From Ectopseudomonas composti (GTDB lineage: Bacteria > Pseudomonadota > Gammaproteobacteria > Pseudomonadales > Pseudomonadaceae): DNA of 64,000 nt. Positions 30,601 to 40,229 of this stretch are shown here, in pieces. The notes under the pieces are model-generated. The model made no database searches and was not told the DNA's origin. It saw only the letters and a program-made list of their open reading frames with translations. Positions within the stretch are counted from its first letter, which is position 1. The number at the start of each line of letters is the position of its first letter. The DNA lies in assembly GCF_001567565.1 (NCBI RefSeq), contig NZ_LSSW01000020.1, forward strand, positions 62,001 through 126,000, in the 5' to 3' direction. The position numbers and the translations under genes are program-made.

Positions 30601-31217
30601 TGCTGATAACCGGCTTGCTGGCCAGCGTCGAAGCCGGCCTCAATCGTGTTCTGCGCCTCGACGGCACGGCCTTGCCGCGCCTACAGGCGCTCAGCGGCAA
30701 GGTGATTGCCGTGCATTGCCAGAGCCCGACGCTGGAGCTGTTCATCCTGCCCAGCGGCGCTGGCCTGCAACTGGCATCACAGTGGCACGCCCCTGCCGAC
30801 TGTACCCTCACCGCCCCCGCCGCCAGCTTGGCGCGCCTGGCCCTGAGCCGCGACAAGACCGCTGTACTGCACCGCCCGGAAGTTTCCCTCGATGGCGACA
30901 GCGCCGTGCTGCTGCAGTTGGCCGGCATCCTCCAGGATCTGGAGCTGGACTGGGAGTACGAAATATCCCGCTGGCTCGGCCCGCTGGCCACCACGCTGTT
31001 CGCCAGCCATTTGCGTAGCCGGGTCAACCTGGCGACCAATGGCGCCGCCAGCCTCAAGCAGGACCTGGCCGACTACCTGGCCGAAGAGTCACGCACCCTG
31101 GTGGGCCAGCGCGAAGCCGATGTGCGCTTCGCCGAGCTGGACCAACTGAAACTCGCCCTCGACCGCCTGGAAGCACGCATCGAGCGCCTCACTTCTGCCA
31201 ATAAGTCCGACGCATGA
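30600..31217 (+). CDS. ubiJ: Ubiquinone biosynthesis accessory factor UbiJ (SCP2 domain)
   Basis: UbiJ (205 aa) has an N-terminal SCP2-type lipid-binding domain (residues about 15-115) and a C-terminal coiled coil ([22 protein letters not shown]). In enterobacteria UbiJ scaffolds the soluble Ubi complex and binds the lipid intermediate. Its place between ubiE and ubiB and the overlaps on both sides support the assignment. Confidence 0.92.
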   Translation: MLITGLLASVEAGLNRVLRLDGTALPRLQALSGKVIAVHCQSPTLELFILPSGAGLQLASQWHAPADCTLTAPAASLARLALSRDKTAVLHRPEVSLDGDSAVLLQLAGILQDLELDWEYEISRWLGPLATTLFASHLRSRVNLATNGAASLKQDLADYLAEESRTLVGQREADVRFAELDQLKLALDRLEARIERLTSANKSDA

Positions 31218-32797
31218 AGCTGCTTGCCGTTCGCCGTCTGCTGCGCATCCAGCGCGTAGTCATCCGCTACCAACTGGACGAAATGCTGTTCGAGCTGCCG
31301 CTGCCGTTCTGGCTGCGCGCGCTGTCCTACCTGCTGCCCTGGCGCTGGCTGCCGCGCAAGCCGCTGGAGCTGTCGCGCGGTGTGCGCCTGCGCCTGGCGC
31401 TCGAAGACCTCGGGCCGATCTTCATCAAATTCGGTCAGTTGCTGTCCACCCGCCGCGACCTGATGCCGCCGGACATCGCCGACGAGCTGGCGCACCTGCA
31501 GGACCGCGTCCCGCCGTTCCCCGAGGATCAGGCCATCGCCCTGATCGAGCGTCAGCTTGGCGCCCCGGTAAGCGAGCTGTTCGCCCGCTTCGACAGCCAG
31601 CCGCTGGCCTCGGCCTCGGTGGCCCAGGTGCATGCGGCGCAGCTCAAGACCGGCGAGGAAGTGGTGGTCAAGGTGGTGCGGCCTGGCCTCAAACCGGTCA
31701 TTCGCCAGGATCTGGCCTGGCTGTTCCTGATCGCGCGCATCGCCGAGAAAGCCTCCGCCGACGCCCGCCGCCTGCATCCGGTGGAAGTGGTCAGCGATTA
31801 CGAGAAGACCATCTACGACGAGCTCGACCTGCTGCGCGAGGCGGCCAACGCCAGCCAGCTGCGGCGCAATTTCGACGGCTCGCCGCTGCTCTACGTGCCG
31901 CAGGTGTACTGGGACCTGTGCCGTCACCAGGTGCTGGTGATGGAGCGCATCTACGGCATCCCGGTGACCGACCTGGAGACCCTGGCCGACCAGCGCACCG
32001 ACATGAAGCTGCTGGCCGAGCGCGGCGTGGAGATCTTCTTCACCCAGGTGTTCCGCGACAGCTTCTTCCACGCCGACATGCACCCCGGCAACATCTTCGT
32101 CAGTACCCGCACGCCCTGGAGCCCGCAGTACATCGCCATCGACTGCGGCATCGTCGGCAGCCTCACCGACGAGGACCAGGACTACCTGGCGCGCAACCTG
32201 CTGGCCTTCTTCAAACGCGACTACCGCAAGGTCGCGCAATTGCACATCGACTCGGGCTGGGTGCCGGCAGAAACCAAGGTCAACGAATTCGAAGCGGCGA
32301 TCCGCACTGTGTGCGAGCCGATCTTCGAGCGGCCGCTGAAGGATATTTCCTTCGGTCAGTTGCTGCTGCGCCTGTTCCAGACCGCGCGACGCTTCAACAT
32401 GGAAGTGCAGCCCCAACTCGTGCTACTGCAGAAAACCCTGCTCAACATCGAAGGCCTGGGCCGCCAGCTCTATCCGGACCTGGACCTGTGGAGCACCGCC
32501 CAGCCCTACCTCGAACGCTGGATGCGCGAGCGCATCAGCCCCCTGCACCTGCTGCGCAACCTGCAGCAACAGGCCGAACAGGTGCCACACCTGTCGCAGA
32601 TCGCCCGCGACACGCTGCAGCGCCTGCAGCAATCGCAACGCGAAGAACAGCGACCCAGCAGCGACCGCTGGCCACTGCGCCTGCTCGGTGCTGCACTGAT
32701 TGGCGCCGGCACCCTTCAGGGGCTGGCGCCGCTGCTCGCCGCCTGGCCTGCCTGGCTAATGGTCGGCGGCGGCCTCTATCTGGTGCTGCGCCGATAG
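31214..32797 (+). CDS. ubiB: UbiB atypical kinase/ATPase of ubiquinone biosynthesis
   Basis: UbiB (527 aa) belongs to the ABC1/ADCK family. It has the KxGQ motif ([16 protein letters not shown]), the Ala-rich nucleotide loop ([13 protein letters not shown]), the kinase-like HADMHPGN and IDCGIVG blocks, and two C-terminal membrane helices ([32 protein letters not shown]). The length is that of the family. It overlaps ubiJ by 4 nt. Confidence 0.96.
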   Translation: MKLLAVRRLLRIQRVVIRYQLDEMLFELPLPFWLRALSYLLPWRWLPRKPLELSRGVRLRLALEDLGPIFIKFGQLLSTRRDLMPPDIADELAHLQDRVPPFPEDQAIALIERQLGAPVSELFARFDSQPLASASVAQVHAAQLKTGEEVVVKVVRPGLKPVIRQDLAWLFLIARIAEKASADARRLHPVEVVSDYEKTIYDELDLLREAANASQLRRNFDGSPLLYVPQVYWDLCRHQVLVMERIYGIPVTDLETLADQRTDMKLLAERGVEIFFTQVFRDSFFHADMHPGNIFVSTRTPWSPQYIAIDCGIVGSLTDEDQDYLARNLLAFFKRDYRKVAQLHIDSGWVPAETKVNEFEAAIRTVCEPIFERPLKDISFGQLLLRLFQTARRFNMEVQPQLVLLQKTLLNIEGLGRQLYPDLDLWSTAQPYLERWMRERISPLHLLRNLQQQAEQVPHLSQIARDTLQRLQQSQREEQRPSSDRWPLRLLGAALIGAGTLQGLAPLLAAWPAWLMVGGGLYLVLRR

Positions 32798-32867
32798 CCA
32801 GCTAGCCACGGCACTGGCACACTTGGCGAATTGACAGTCCGGCAACCCCGGCAGACTTGGAACACCG

Positions 32868-33266
32868 ATGAACGATTGGCTCGACGAAATCCACTGGAAC
32901 GAAGACGGCCTGGTGCCGGCCATCGCCCAGGATCACAAGACCGGCCGCATCCTGATGATGGCCTGGATGAACCGCGAATCCCTCGCCCTCACCGTCAGCG
33001 AGCAGCGTGCCATCTACTGGTCACGCTCGCGTGGCAAACTGTGGCGCAAGGGCGAAGAATCCGGCCACGTGCAGAAGCTGCATGAGCTACGTCTGGACTG
33101 CGACGCCGACGTCATCGTGCTGATGGTCGAGCAACTGGGAGGCATCGCCTGCCACACCGGGCGCGAGAGCTGCTTCTACCGCGTATACGAGAATGGCGCC
33201 TGGAAAACCGTCGACGCCGTACTCAAAGATCCGCACGCCATCTATGCAGGACACAGCCATGAGTGA
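32868..33266 (+). CDS. hisI: Phosphoribosyl-AMP cyclohydrolase
   Basis: HisI (132 aa) opens the purine ring of PR-AMP in histidine synthesis. The N-terminal [20 protein letters not shown] and the metal-binding block [26 protein letters not shown] are complete. It overlaps hisE by 8 nt. In Pseudomonas these two genes are separate proteins lying apart from the other his genes, between ubiB and tat. Confidence 0.97.
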   Translation: MNDWLDEIHWNEDGLVPAIAQDHKTGRILMMAWMNRESLALTVSEQRAIYWSRSRGKLWRKGEESGHVQKLHELRLDCDADVIVLMVEQLGGIACHTGRESCFYRVYENGAWKTVDAVLKDPHAIYAGHSHE

Positions 33267-33594
33267 CACTCTTAGCCGTCTGGCCGAGGTACTGGAAGCG
33301 CGCAAGGGTGCAGCACCGGACAGCTCCTATGTCGCCAGCCTGTATCACAAGGGCCTGAACAAGATTCTGGAAAAGGTCGGTGAGGAATCGGTGGAAACCA
33401 TCCTCGCCGCCAAGGACGCCGCCAACAGCGGCGACTGCAAGGACCTGATCTACGAAACCGCTGATCTGTGGTTCCACAGCCTGGTCATGCTCGCCGCCCT
33501 CGGCCAGCATCCACAGGCCGTGCTGGATGAACTGGATCGCCGTTTCGGCCTCTCTGGCCACGCGGAAAAAGCCGCGCGACCGCAATCCGAATAA
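33259..33594 (+). CDS. hisE: Phosphoribosyl-ATP pyrophosphatase
   Basis: HisE (111 aa) hydrolyses PR-ATP to PR-AMP, the step before HisI. The start is [17 protein letters not shown]; the upstream part of the open frame lies inside hisI. The all-alpha MazG-like core is seen in [21 protein letters not shown] with the acidic residues (EKVGEES and [10 protein letters not shown]) that bind Mg. Confidence 0.96.
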   Translation: MSDTLSRLAEVLEARKGAAPDSSYVASLYHKGLNKILEKVGEESVETILAAKDAANSGDCKDLIYETADLWFHSLVMLAALGQHPQAVLDELDRRFGLSGHAEKAARPQSE

Positions 33595-33616
33595 CTTTCA
33601 CAACGGAGAACTCATC

Positions 33617-33850
33617 ATGGGTTTCGGCGGTATCAGCATCTGGCAACTCCTGATCATCCTGCTCATCGTGGTCATGCTGTTCGGCACCAAGCGCCTGAAG
33701 AACCTGGGCTCGGATCTGGGCGACGCGGTCAAGGGCTTCCGCAAGTCGATGGACAACGGCGAAGCCGACAAGCCGGCCGTCGAAGAGCCCAAGGGGCAGA
33801 CCATCGACGCCCAGGCACGCAAGGTCGAAGAGCCGGCGAAGAAAGACTAA
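33617..33850 (+). CDS. tatA: Sec-independent protein translocase subunit TatA
   Basis: TatA (77 aa) forms the pore-like assembly of the Tat system. It has the N-terminal helix [19 protein letters not shown], the FG hinge (MLFGTKRL), an amphipathic helix ([17 protein letters not shown]) and an acidic/basic tail. The start ATG is 22 nt after hisE with GGAG upstream. Confidence 0.97.
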   Translation: MGFGGISIWQLLIILLIVVMLFGTKRLKNLGSDLGDAVKGFRKSMDNGEADKPAVEEPKGQTIDAQARKVEEPAKKD

Positions 33851-33853
33851 GCC

Positions 33854-34198
33854 ATGTTCGACATCGGTTTTACCGAACTGCTGCTGGTAGGCCTGGTGGC
33901 CTTGGTAGTGCTCGGCCCTGAGCGTTTGCCAGGCGCGGTGCGCACGGCCAGCCTGTGGATCGGCCGGATCAAGCGCAGCTTCAACTCGATCAAGGCCGAG
34001 GTGGAGCGCGAGATCGGCGCCGATGAAATTCGTCGCCAGCTGCACAACGAGCGAATTCTCGAGCTTGAGCGCGAGATGAATGCGATGAAGCAGGACATCC
34101 TAGGCACCGGCAACGGCACCAGCCCGCCTGCCGAAAGCAGCGCCAAACCGACAGCCGAAGCGACCCCGAGCGTTCAGGACAAGAATCCCCAGCCATGA
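33854..34198 (+). CDS. tatB: Sec-independent protein translocase subunit TatB
   Basis: TatB (114 aa) works with TatC as signal-peptide receptor. The N-terminal helix is [21 protein letters not shown], with the GPERLP hinge and the long charged amphipathic helix. It begins 3 nt after tatA and overlaps tatC by 4 nt. Confidence 0.97.
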   Translation: MFDIGFTELLLVGLVALVVLGPERLPGAVRTASLWIGRIKRSFNSIKAEVEREIGADEIRRQLHNERILELEREMNAMKQDILGTGNGTSPPAESSAKPTAEATPSVQDKNPQP

Positions 34199-34995
34199 GC
34201 AGAAACCCGCAAGACGACCAGGAAATGCCTCTGGTCTCGCACCTGACCGAGTTGCGTACTCGCCTGTTGCGCTGCGTCGTGATCATCCTGCTGATCTTCG
34301 CCGGCCTCTTCTACTTCGCTCAGGACATCTACGCCCTGGTAGCTGCGCCGCTACGCGCTTACTTGCCGGCCGGCGCGACGATGATCGCCACCGGTGTCGC
34401 CTCACCGTTCCTGACGCCGTTCAAGCTGACCCTGATGTGCGCACTGTTCCTTGGCATGCCGGTGATCCTGCATCAGGCCTGGGGCTTCATCGCACCGGGG
34501 CTCTATACCCACGAACGACGGATTGCAGTGCCGCTGCTGATTTCCAGCATCTTTCTGTTCTACGCCGGCATGGCCTTCGCCTACTTCGTGGTCTTCCCGA
34601 TCATGTTCGGCTTCTTCGCCAGCGTGACGCCAGAAGGCGTGGCGATGATGACCGACATCGGTCAGTACCTGGACTTCGTCCTGACCCTGTTCTTCGCCTT
34701 TGGCGTGGCTTTCGAGATCCCCATCGCCACCTTCCTGGTGATCTGGGTGGGCCTGGTCGACGTCGCCACGCTGCGCAAGAGCCGTCCCTACGTGGTCGTT
34801 GGCTGCTTCATCGTCGGTATGGTGCTGACGCCGCCGGACGTGTTCTCGCAAACGCTGCTGGCGCTGCCGATGTGGTTGCTGTTCGAAAGCGGCCTGCTGG
34901 CTGGCGCGCTGCTCAAGCGCAAGCAGAAGCAAGAGCAGGAAGAGGCTGAAGACCAAGCCAAACCCGAAGACCAGCCACCCGCGCCGCAGCCGTGA
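34195..34995 (+). CDS. tatC: Sec-independent protein translocase subunit TatC
   Basis: TatC (266 aa) is the six-span membrane core of the Tat translocase. The N-terminus carries the conserved [14 protein letters not shown], and the [18 protein letters not shown] and [16 protein letters not shown] blocks are present. The C-terminal tail is highly charged ([14 protein letters not shown]). It overlaps tatB by 4 nt and the rsmE GTG start. Confidence 0.97.
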   Translation: MSRNPQDDQEMPLVSHLTELRTRLLRCVVIILLIFAGLFYFAQDIYALVAAPLRAYLPAGATMIATGVASPFLTPFKLTLMCALFLGMPVILHQAWGFIAPGLYTHERRIAVPLLISSIFLFYAGMAFAYFVVFPIMFGFFASVTPEGVAMMTDIGQYLDFVLTLFFAFGVAFEIPIATFLVIWVGLVDVATLRKSRPYVVVGCFIVGMVLTPPDVFSQTLLALPMWLLFESGLLAGALLKRKQKQEQEEAEDQAKPEDQPPAPQP

Positions 34996-35702
34996 ATCTG
35001 CTGCTACTGGAAGACGCCGACTTCATCGGCGTCGATAGAGTGCGTCTCAGTGGTCGGCGCCTCAAGCATCTGCATGAGGTACACCGCGCCGAAGCCGGGG
35101 ATCGCCTGCGTGTAGGGCGCCTGGGAGGCCTGATGGGCGAAGGGCATTTGCTCAGCCTGGATGCCGACAGCGCCGAGCTCGCCGTCGAACTCAACCAGGC
35201 GCCACCGGCCAAGTTGCCACTGACGCTGATCCTCGCACTGCCCCGGCCGAAGATGCTCAAGCGCACCCTGCAGACCATCGCCAGCATGGGTGTACCGCGC
35301 CTGGTGCTGGTCAACAGTTACCGGGTGGAAAAGAGCTTCTGGCAGACGCCCTTCCTGCAGCCCGAGGAGATTCGCGAGCAGTTGATCCTTGGCCTGGAGC
35401 AGGCGCGCGATACCGTACTGCCGGAGGTCAGCATCGAAAAGCGCTTCAAACCTTTCGTCGAGGATCGCCTACCGGCACTGGCGGCCGGCACCCTCGGCCT
35501 GACCGGACACCCCGGCGACTACCCAACCTGCCCTCGCTCGGTAGAACAGCCCGTGACGCTAGCCATCGGCCCGGAAGGCGGCTGGATCCCCTACGAAGTG
35601 GAACTGCTACGCGAGGCCGCCGGCCTGCAGCCGGTGCAGCTGGGCGAGCGCATTCTGCGCGTTGAAACGGCGGTACCGGTGTTGCTGGCAAGACTGTTCT
35701 GA
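34992..35702 (+). CDS. rsmE: 16S rRNA (uracil-1498-N3)-methyltransferase RsmE
   Basis: RsmE (236 aa) is a SPOUT-fold SAM enzyme that methylates U1498 of 16S rRNA. The N-terminal PUA-like part is [17 protein letters not shown], and the C-terminal trefoil knot carries [17 protein letters not shown] and [18 protein letters not shown]. It starts with GTG overlapping the tatC stop. The gene follows tatABC in many pseudomonads. Confidence 0.94.
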   Translation: MNLLLLEDADFIGVDRVRLSGRRLKHLHEVHRAEAGDRLRVGRLGGLMGEGHLLSLDADSAELAVELNQAPPAKLPLTLILALPRPKMLKRTLQTIASMGVPRLVLVNSYRVEKSFWQTPFLQPEEIREQLILGLEQARDTVLPEVSIEKRFKPFVEDRLPALAAGTLGLTGHPGDYPTCPRSVEQPVTLAIGPEGGWIPYEVELLREAAGLQPVQLGERILRVETAVPVLLARLF

Positions 35703-35711
35703 GGGACTCAG

Positions 35712-35746
35712 CGGCGAACACGCTTCGCGTTCCCCGCCCTACACGC
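35712..35746. other. Hairpin-forming spacer between convergent rsmE and dtd
   Basis: GAACACGC and GCGTTC can pair in the short spacer between the convergent genes. It resembles a degraded extragenic palindrome and may help end transcription. No T run is present. Confidence 0.3.
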
Positions 35747-36183
35747 TATACCTCGAGCAAGAAGGTCACCGGCCCGTCGTTGACCAGATGCACCTGCATG
35801 TTGGCGCCAAAGCGCCCTGTGGCGACTTGCTCATGCTCACTGCGTGCGCGCTCGACCAGGGCATCGAACAGCGCGGCGCCCTGCGCGGGCGGCGCAGCAC
35901 TGGAGAAGCTGGGGCGCATGCCGCTTTTGGTGTCGGCCGCGAGGGTGAACTGTGACACCAGCAACAGGCCGCCCTGCACGTCCGTCAGCGAGCGATTCAT
36001 CTTGCCCGCCTCGTCGCTGAACACGCGATAGCCGAGCAGCTTGTGCAGGGCCCGCCCCACACTGGCCTGATCATCCTGTGGCTCGATGCCGACCAGCGCC
36101 AGCAGGCCCTGGTCGATGCTGCCCACCACCTCACCTTCGACCTCGACCCTGGCGGCGCTGACGCGCTGGATCAGCAGCTTCAT
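35746..36183 (-). CDS. dtd: D-aminoacyl-tRNA deacylase
   Basis: Dtd (145 aa) removes D-amino acids and glycine mischarged on tRNA. The family signatures [17 protein letters not shown] and GPVTFLLEV (Gly-cisPro region) are present. It overlaps the start of pip by 4 nt, the same dtd-pip pair found in other pseudomonads. Confidence 0.96.
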   Translation of the reverse strand: MKLLIQRVSAARVEVEGEVVGSIDQGLLALVGIEPQDDQASVGRALHKLLGYRVFSDEAGKMNRSLTDVQGGLLLVSQFTLAADTKSGMRPSFSSAAPPAQGAALFDALVERARSEHEQVATGRFGANMQVHLVNDGPVTFLLEV

Positions 36184-37151
36184 GCATCCTCCAGCGGCAG
36201 GTCGAGCAGGCGTCGGGCCATCTGCTCGGCGGCGCGGATCAGCGCATCGGTAATGCCCGGCTCCGCCGCCGAATGACCGGCGTCGCGGATGATCTGCAAC
36301 TCGCTGTTGGGCCAGGCCTGGTGCAGCGCCCAGGCATTGTCCAACGGACAGATGGCGTCGTAACGACCATGCACGATGATGCCCGGCAGATGGGCGATCT
36401 TCGGCATGTCACGGAGCAGTTGGTTCGGTTCGAGGAAGGCATCGTTGACGAAGTAGTGGCACTCGATACGAGCGATGGACAGCGCCCGATGCGCCTCGCT
36501 GAAGCGGTCGACCACCTGATTGTTCGGGCGCAGGGTGGCGGTGCGACCTTCCCAGGTCGACCAGGCCTTGGCAGCATGCATCTGGGCGATCTGGTCGGCG
36601 CCAGTCAGGCGCTTGTAGAAAGCCTGCATCAGGTCGCCACGCTCCTCCACGGGGATGGGCACGACATAGTCTTCCCAGTAATCGGGGAACAGGCGACTGG
36701 CGCCCTCCTGATAGAACCAGCTGAACTCCTGCGGCCGGCACAGGAAGATGCCACGCAGGATCAGCCCGTGCACTCGCTGTGGATGCGCTTGCGCGTAGGC
36801 CAGCGCCAGGGTGGAACCCCAGGAGCCACCGAACAACACGAACTTGTCGATCCCCAGGTGCTCGCGAATGCGCTCGATATCGCCGATCAATGCCTGGGTG
36901 GTGTTGTTTTCCAGGCTCGCGTGCGGCGTGGAACGACCGCAACCGCGCTGGTCGAAGGTGACGATGCGATACAGCGCGGGGTCGAAATAGCGGCGGCTGG
37001 CCGAATCGCAGCCGGCGCCTGGGCCACCATGGATGAACAGTACCGGCAACCCGTCCGCCGAGCCGCTCTCGTCGACATAGAGGACGTGCGGCGGCTCGAC
37101 CGCCAGCTCGTGGCGGGCGTAGGGTTTGATCTCCGGGTACAAAGTCTGCAT
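36180..37151 (-). CDS. pip: Proline iminopeptidase
   Basis: This 323-aa alpha/beta hydrolase of peptidase family S33 removes N-terminal proline. Seen are the oxyanion segment [20 protein letters not shown], the [11 protein letters not shown] block, the nucleophile GGSWGST, and the Asp/His of [13 protein letters not shown] and RDAGHSA. The length is normal. It is divergent from the small lipoprotein gene across 60 nt. Confidence 0.95.
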   Translation of the reverse strand: MQTLYPEIKPYARHELAVEPPHVLYVDESGSADGLPVLFIHGGPGAGCDSASRRYFDPALYRIVTFDQRGCGRSTPHASLENNTTQALIGDIERIREHLGIDKFVLFGGSWGSTLALAYAQAHPQRVHGLILRGIFLCRPQEFSWFYQEGASRLFPDYWEDYVVPIPVEERGDLMQAFYKRLTGADQIAQMHAAKAWSTWEGRTATLRPNNQVVDRFSEAHRALSIARIECHYFVNDAFLEPNQLLRDMPKIAHLPGIIVHGRYDAICPLDNAWALHQAWPNSELQIIRDAGHSAAEPGITDALIRAAEQMARRLLDLPLEDA

Positions 37152-37211
37152 GGTTGGCTCCTGTTGGCTGGGCTACAACTGCCGTGTTCCACTCTGCCCG
37201 GCATCATAACC

Positions 37212-37667
37212 ATGAAAAGGACGTTCAGCATGTCGATGCGTCAACTGTATTGGTCGCTGTTTATTTCTCTCAGCCTGCTGCTCGTCGGCTGCGGCGCTCG
37301 TGACGATCCGCAGGCCGCTCTGGAAGCCGCTGTGCAGCAGCTGCAGGACAATATCGAAACCAAGCGTACTGGCGCGGTAATGGACCAGCTGCATGGCGAC
37401 TTCCTGGCTCGTCAGGAGCTCGACAGCGAGTGGGCCAAGCGCACCATGACCCTGTTGTTCCTGCGCCACAAGAACGTCAAGGTGATCGCCCTGGGCAAGA
37501 ACAGCTGGATCGACCCGGCAATCAGCAGCAAGGGCTACACCGAGGCGCAGGTGGGCCTTAGCGGCGCAGAAGGACTGATTCCCGACAGCGCGCGGCACTA
37601 CTCGGTGAAGCTGCAATGGTGGCTCGATGGCGGCGAATGGAAACTTGCGCGCCTGGACTGGGAATGA
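37212..37667 (+). CDS. Small lipoprotein of unknown function
   Basis: This 151-aa protein has a signal peptide and lipobox LLVGC (Cys27, or Cys21 from the Met at codon 7). The mature part starts with a helix (DDPQAALEAAVQQLQDNIETKR) and then has an alpha/beta layout ending in SVKLQWWLDGGEWKLARLDWE. This resembles nuclear-transport-factor-2-like or SnoaL-like folds, but I do not recognise a named family. It is divergent from pip and is not in an obvious operon. The lipidation call is solid; the function is unknown. Confidence 0.8.
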   Translation: MKRTFSMSMRQLYWSLFISLSLLLVGCGARDDPQAALEAAVQQLQDNIETKRTGAVMDQLHGDFLARQELDSEWAKRTMTLLFLRHKNVKVIALGKNSWIDPAISSKGYTEAQVGLSGAEGLIPDSARHYSVKLQWWLDGGEWKLARLDWE

Positions 37668-37671
37668 AGGC

Positions 37672-37696
37672 CTGGCCCGGCTCGCATCCGGGCCAG
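37672..37696. terminator. Probable terminator between convergent lipoprotein and lipocalin genes
   Basis: CTGGCCCGG and CCGGGCCAG make a perfect 9-bp stem with a 7-nt loop in the 42-nt spacer of two convergent genes. There is no T tract, so it may act only weakly. Confidence 0.4.
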
Positions 37697-37709
37697 CACG
37701 GGCGCTGAG

Positions 37710-38252
37710 TCAGTCAGCCTGACGCCAGATCAGATCCGAGGTGACGTAGCCCTGCTCACGCGCCACCTCGAGCAGCTTGTCGCGGGTTTCCTGATCGACC
37801 TCCGGTGTACGTGACAACAGCCACAGGTACTTGTGCTCCGGGTGACCGACCAGCGCCACACGGTAATCCTCGTCGTGGTAGATCACCCAGTAGTCGCCCT
37901 TGATCGGCAGCAGCTTGCTGGCCCAGTTGTCGAAGCGCACCCACAGTTTGTCGGTTTGCCCTTCGACCTGAGGCTCGGCGACGCCCTTGGCCTCGATCCA
38001 CTCGCCATCCTTGTCGCGGCAGCGATTGGTCACGTCGATACGACCATCATCACGCAGGCCGTAATGCGCTTCGGACTGCACGCAATTGCGCTGAAAGAAC
38101 ATCGGCAGGCGCGCCAGCTCGTACCAGGTGCCCTGGTAGCGCTGCAGGTCGACCTGCATGGTCTGCGGTGGCGGTTTGGAGATGCTGCCGGTACCCGAGT
38201 TGGCGCAGCCTGCCAGAGCGAGAATGGCGCTGGCGATGAGGATCGAACGCAT
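37710..38252 (-). CDS. blc: Outer-membrane lipocalin Blc
   Basis: This 180-aa lipoprotein (lipobox LAGC, Cys16) has a lipocalin barrel with the signature YQGTWYELARLP. Further family blocks are NRCRDKDGEWIEAKGVA and YWVIYHDEDYRVALVGHPEHKYLWLLSR. Bacterial lipocalins bind lysophospholipids or fatty acids under envelope stress. The start is MRSILIAS with GGAG upstream; the frame is open further upstream into the next gene. It shares a spacer of 11 nt with the next small lipoprotein. Confidence 0.93.
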   Translation of the reverse strand: MRSILIASAILALAGCANSGTGSISKPPPQTMQVDLQRYQGTWYELARLPMFFQRNCVQSEAHYGLRDDGRIDVTNRCRDKDGEWIEAKGVAEPQVEGQTDKLWVRFDNWASKLLPIKGDYWVIYHDEDYRVALVGHPEHKYLWLLSRTPEVDQETRDKLLEVAREQGYVTSDLIWRQAD

Positions 38253-38263
38253 GGAGGCTCCTG

Positions 38264-38515
38264 TTACTTGAGTCCCTTGCCGGAGAACAGCATGACCTTG
38301 TCCCCGGCGTACTGGACGCTGATATAGGCTTTGTCGTCGCCCCAGGTGCAACTGGTCATCCCGAGTGCACCCGCGCACTCGCCCGGCGCGCCGAGCAGGC
38401 TTTCCACTTCCTGCTTGCTCATGCCCGCTTCGAGCTTGGAATAATTTTCCTGATTGACCTTGCCGCAGGCGGCAAGCAGGCAACAGGCGAGCAACGCGAA
38501 GATACGCATCGACAT
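38264..38515 (-). CDS. Small SmpA/OmlA-like lipoprotein
   Basis: This 83-aa lipoprotein has a lipobox LAAC (Cys17). The mature domain has the pattern NYSKLEAGMSKQEVESLLGAP, typical of the BLIP/SmpA (BamE-like) fold, followed by a beta-sheet (CTWGDDKAYISVQYAGDKVML). AGGAG lies 9 nt before the chosen ATG; a second Met is two codons in. It is co-oriented with blc and probably cotranscribed. Its function is unknown. Confidence 0.8.
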   Translation of the reverse strand: MSMRIFALLACCLLAACGKVNQENYSKLEAGMSKQEVESLLGAPGECAGALGMTSCTWGDDKAYISVQYAGDKVMLFSGKGLK

Positions 38516-38584
38516 GGATGAAGCTCCTGATGGGAAGGTGCCAGCAAGCTTGGCATAGCCGGCGACGACTTGCCCGCTTGGAGT

Positions 38585-39187
38585 TCAGAAACTCGAGCCG
38601 GGTTCCCGCAGAAAGGCCAGCTCTTGGGCGCTAGAGGTGCGACCAAGAATCGCATTGCGATGGGGAAAGCGGCCGAAGCGGGCGATCACCCGCTGATGAC
38701 GCTCGGCGAAATCGAGGAAGTTCGCGAACAATGGCTGCTCATTGGCAGCGGCCTCGCTCAGCAGATCACCAAACAGCTCGACCGCGCGGTCCTGCAAGGG
38801 CAGATCCTCGGCGTGCTCGAAGATCAGGTAGGCGAAGACGCGCTGGATGGGCGTCAGCCTGCGATCCCAACCGCGATCCAGGCCAGCGCGCAGCAGCGGA
38901 CGGGCAAGTGGGTCGCCAGCGAATGCGCGAGGCGTATCGCGGAAGATCATGCGCGGTAGCTGATCGAGCAGGATCAGTTGCGCCAGCCAGCCCTGCGGGT
39001 CGTCCGCCCAGCCTTGCAGCTCGCCAGCCAGGGCCTGCTCGACCAGCGCGCCGAAACGCGCCTCGGCCTCACGGTCCTGGCTGTCGCGCTTGCCGAACCA
39101 CAACCCCTGGCGCGCAGCGGCCACCTCGGTGGCCGGGCCGTGATCGGCCCCGAACCACCAGTCGAGCAACGGCTGCCAGGCTTGCAT
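38585..39187 (-). CDS. DUF924 family protein
   Basis: This 200-aa soluble helical protein has the family blocks LLDWWFGADHG, LILLDQLPRMIFRDTPRAFAGDPLA and RVFAYLIFEHAEDLPLQDRAV. The last part, FGRFPHRNAILGR, is also conserved in the family. The fold is TPR-like, with no known activity. Its ATG shares a base with the fbp stop (TGATG), so it is coupled to fbp. Confidence 0.85.
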   Translation of the reverse strand: MQAWQPLLDWWFGADHGPATEVAAARQGLWFGKRDSQDREAEARFGALVEQALAGELQGWADDPQGWLAQLILLDQLPRMIFRDTPRAFAGDPLARPLLRAGLDRGWDRRLTPIQRVFAYLIFEHAEDLPLQDRAVELFGDLLSEAAANEQPLFANFLDFAERHQRVIARFGRFPHRNAILGRTSSAQELAFLREPGSSF

Positions 39188-40194
39188 CAGTTGCGGTGGT
39201 ACGCGGTGATGCGCAGCACTTCTTCTTTCGAGCCGAGGTAGACCGGCACGCGCTGATGCAGCGAAGTGGGCTGAATATCGAGAATACGCTGGCTGCCGTC
39301 GGTTGCAGCGCCACCGGCCTGTTCGATGATCATCGACATGGGGTTGGCTTCGTACATCAGGCGCAGCTTGCCCGGCTTGTCCGGCTCGCGCGCGTCACGC
39401 GGGTACATGAACACACCGCCACGGGTGAGGATGCGATGCACGTCGGCCACCATCGAGGCGATCCAGCGCATGTTGTAGTTACGCCCCAGCGGCCCGGTTT
39501 CACCGGCCAGCAGCTCGGAGACGTAGCGCTGCACCGGGGCTTCCCAGTGGCGCTGGTTGGACATGTTGATGGCGAATTCCTTGGTCGACTCGGGCACCTT
39601 GATGTTGTCGTGGGTGAGCACGAAGCTGCCCAGTTCACGATCCAGGGTGAAGCCCTTCACGCCGTCGCCAAGGGTCAGCATCAGCATGGTCTGCGGGCCG
39701 TAGATGGCGTAACCGGCCGCGACCTGCTGGGTACCCGGCTGCAGGAACGCTTCCTCGCCCAGGTCACCGGTCTGGCCATTGCGCTCAGGGCAGCGCAGCA
39801 CGGAGAAGATGGTGCCGACCGAGACGTTGACGTCGATATTGCTGGAGCCGTCCAGCGGGTCGAAAACCAGCAGGTAAGCACCTTTCGGGTACTTGCCGGG
39901 AATCTGGTAGGCGTTGTCCATTTCCTCGGACGCCATGCCGGCCAGGTGACCGCCCCACTCGTTGGCTTCAAGCAGGATCTCGTTGGAGATCACGTCGAGC
40001 TTCTTCTGCACTTCGCCCTGCACGTTCTCGCTGTCCAGGCTGCCCAGTACACCACCGAGGGCGCCCTTGGAGACCTGATGGCTGATCGCCTTGCAGGCCC
40101 GTGCCACGACTTCGATAAGGAAACGCAGGTCGGCCGGGGTGTTGTGACTGCGGGTCTGCTCAATCAGGTAGCGGCTGAGGGTGACGCGGGACAT
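39187..40194 (-). CDS. fbp: Fructose-1,6-bisphosphatase class I
   Basis: This 335-aa enzyme of gluconeogenesis hydrolyses fructose-1,6-bisphosphate. The metal/active-site block [20 protein letters not shown] is complete, and the C-terminal [14 protein letters not shown] and [15 protein letters not shown] are present. The start is set at [13 protein letters not shown]; 36 codons upstream are open but not family sequence. It is coupled to the DUF924 gene. Pseudomonads rely on it because they lack a complete Embden-Meyerhof route. Confidence 0.96.
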   Translation of the reverse strand: MSRVTLSRYLIEQTRSHNTPADLRFLIEVVARACKAISHQVSKGALGGVLGSLDSENVQGEVQKKLDVISNEILLEANEWGGHLAGMASEEMDNAYQIPGKYPKGAYLLVFDPLDGSSNIDVNVSVGTIFSVLRCPERNGQTGDLGEEAFLQPGTQQVAAGYAIYGPQTMLMLTLGDGVKGFTLDRELGSFVLTHDNIKVPESTKEFAINMSNQRHWEAPVQRYVSELLAGETGPLGRNYNMRWIASMVADVHRILTRGGVFMYPRDAREPDKPGKLRLMYEANPMSMIIEQAGGAATDGSQRILDIQPTSLHQRVPVYLGSKEEVLRITAYHRN

Positions 40195-40229
40195 GGACGG
40201 CTCCGGAAAGGGAAAAAATCGCGCGCAGT